Origin: LMUY01 sp964244655
Lineage (GTDB): Bacteria > Pseudomonadota > Alphaproteobacteria > Acetobacterales > Acetobacteraceae
Length of the DNA stretch: 5,652 nt
NCBI GenBank assembly: GCA_964244655.1
Contig: CAXTJU010000163.1
Location: 1 to 5,652 of the forward strand
Direction of reading: 5' to 3'
The notes beneath the pieces were generated by a model. It searched no databases. It had not been told where the DNA came from and worked only from the letters and a program-made list of their open reading frames with translations. The position numbers and the translations under genes were made by a program. Shown here one piece after another: positions 5,468 through 5,652 of the stretch (position 1 is the first letter of the stretch; every line of letters begins with the position of its first letter).

Positions 5468-5497
5468 GTTAGATGTAGCCGCCGCAACGGCCCGCAA
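5468..5497 (-). promoter_or_regulatory. Candidate promoter of the cnoX / Lon-N / Trm112-like / DUF971 cluster
   Basis: On the minus strand a TTGCGG hexamer (5497-5492, within CGCTTGC) and TCTAAC (5473-5468) are separated by 18 nt. CTTG is the usual core of alphaproteobacterial -35 boxes, and the -10 matches TATAAT at four of six positions. The transcript would start near 5461, leaving a leader of about 35 nt before the cnoX ATG. The assignment is by eye and the match is weak. Confidence 0.3.
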
Positions 5498-5539
5498 GCG
5501 CGCCCGGTTGCTGGTTGGCCGGACCATGCCGCCCCGCCG

Positions 5540-5569
5540 TGCAAGCGTCCAGCTTTTCGCACGCTTGCA
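5540..5569. repeat. Perfect 9-bp inverted repeat upstream of tRNA-Gly
   Basis: TGCAAGCGT at 5540-5548 is exactly complementary to ACGCTTGCA at 5561-5569, with a 12-nt spacer. The right arm overlaps the proposed -35 box of the tRNA promoter. A further copy of the inner heptamer GCAAGCG lies at 5494-5500. It could be an operator dyad or a hairpin. No T-run follows it on either strand, so a terminator is less likely. Confidence 0.55.
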
Positions 5570-5593
5570 ATGGCGCGCGAACCCGCTTACAGC
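5565..5593 (+). promoter_or_regulatory. Candidate promoter of the tRNA-Gly gene
   Basis: TTGCAA (5565-5570, preceded by CGC to give CTTGCAA) and TACAGC (5588-5593) are 17 nt apart. Transcription would begin near 5600, a few bases before the mature tRNA 5' end at 5607. The stretch after the -10 is rich in G and C (cccctcgccgg), as in promoters under stringent control. The -35 lies inside the right arm of the 9-bp inverted repeat. Confidence 0.45.
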
Positions 5594-5606
5594 CCCTCGC
5601 CGGAGC

Positions 5607-5652
5607 GCGGGCGTAGCTCAGGGGTAGAGCACAACCTTGCCAAGGTTGGGGT
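5607..5652 (+). tRNA. tRNA-Gly (anticodon GCC), 3' part outside window
   Basis: The first 46 bases of a tRNA fold as expected. The acceptor 5' strand GCGGGCG is at 5607-5613, followed by T8 and A9. The D stem GCTC/GAGC is at 5616-5619 and 5627-5630, around loop AGGGGTA. The anticodon stem CAACC/GGTTG is at 5632-5636 and 5644-5648, around loop TTGCCAA. The anticodon GCC is at 5639-5641 and reads GGC/GGU glycine codons, which are heavily used in this GC-rich genome. The variable loop begins at 5649; the T arm and acceptor 3' strand lie beyond the window. It is transcribed divergently from the cnoX cluster. Confidence 0.95.

Noticed and set aside
4437..5627. Long plus-strand open frames opposite cnoX
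   Set aside because: Antisense to a well-supported thioredoxin-TPR gene, Arg/Gly/His-rich, no recognisable domain, and one frame runs into the tRNA gene.

Overview
The window is very GC-rich and gene-dense. It looks like ordinary chromosomal housekeeping DNA of an alphaproteobacterium, most likely Rhodospirillales/Acetobacteraceae (a Roseomonas-like genus). That placement rests on base composition, protein style and the gene order (ribA next to a YkuD protein, then a thioredoxin-TPR / Lon-N / Trm112-like / DUF971 cluster). It was not tested by any search. No mobile element, CRISPR array, phage gene or obviously foreign segment is visible.

Layout. (1) 1-645, plus strand: the C-terminal half of the biotin carboxylase AccC, cut by the window edge. 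(2) 646-703: a short convergent spacer with GC-rich hairpins. (3) 704-1420, minus strand: a complete OmpR-type response regulator with no histidine kinase beside it. (4) 1421-1698: a divergent upstream region of about 280 bp with no convincing gene, apart from a possible mini-ORF that ends on the regulator's start codon. (5) 1699-3280, plus strand: ribA (GTP cyclohydrolase II with an unusual N-terminal region), then after 16 nt a small YkuD-type L,D-transpeptidase homologue. (6) 5426-3249, minus strand: a tightly packed four-gene cluster in the order CnoX-like thioredoxin-TPR protein, stand-alone Lon N-terminal-domain protein, Trm112/YcaR-like protein, DUF971 (GBBH-like N) protein. Its last gene overlaps the end of the YkuD gene tail to tail by 32 nt. 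(7) 5427-5606: a divergent promoter region. (8) 5607 to the end, plus strand: the 5' part of a tRNA-Gly(GCC) gene.

Function. AccC belongs to fatty-acid synthesis (malonyl-CoA formation), RibA to flavin synthesis, and the YkuD protein probably to cell-envelope cross-linking or remodelling. The four-gene cluster groups a redox-active chaperone-like thioredoxin with a Lon substrate-binding-like domain. This suggests, but does not prove, a shared protein-quality-control role. Its three downstream genes all appear to use non-ATG starts (GTG, TTG, TTG), and two of them start inside TTGA stop/start overlaps, so translational coupling is likely.

The most interesting points are the degenerate RibB-like N-terminus of RibA, the tandem TTGA junctions, the CnoX/Lon-N pairing, and a perfect 9-bp inverted repeat on the -35 region of the tRNA-Gly promoter. 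I see no clear evidence of a wholly new biological system here.
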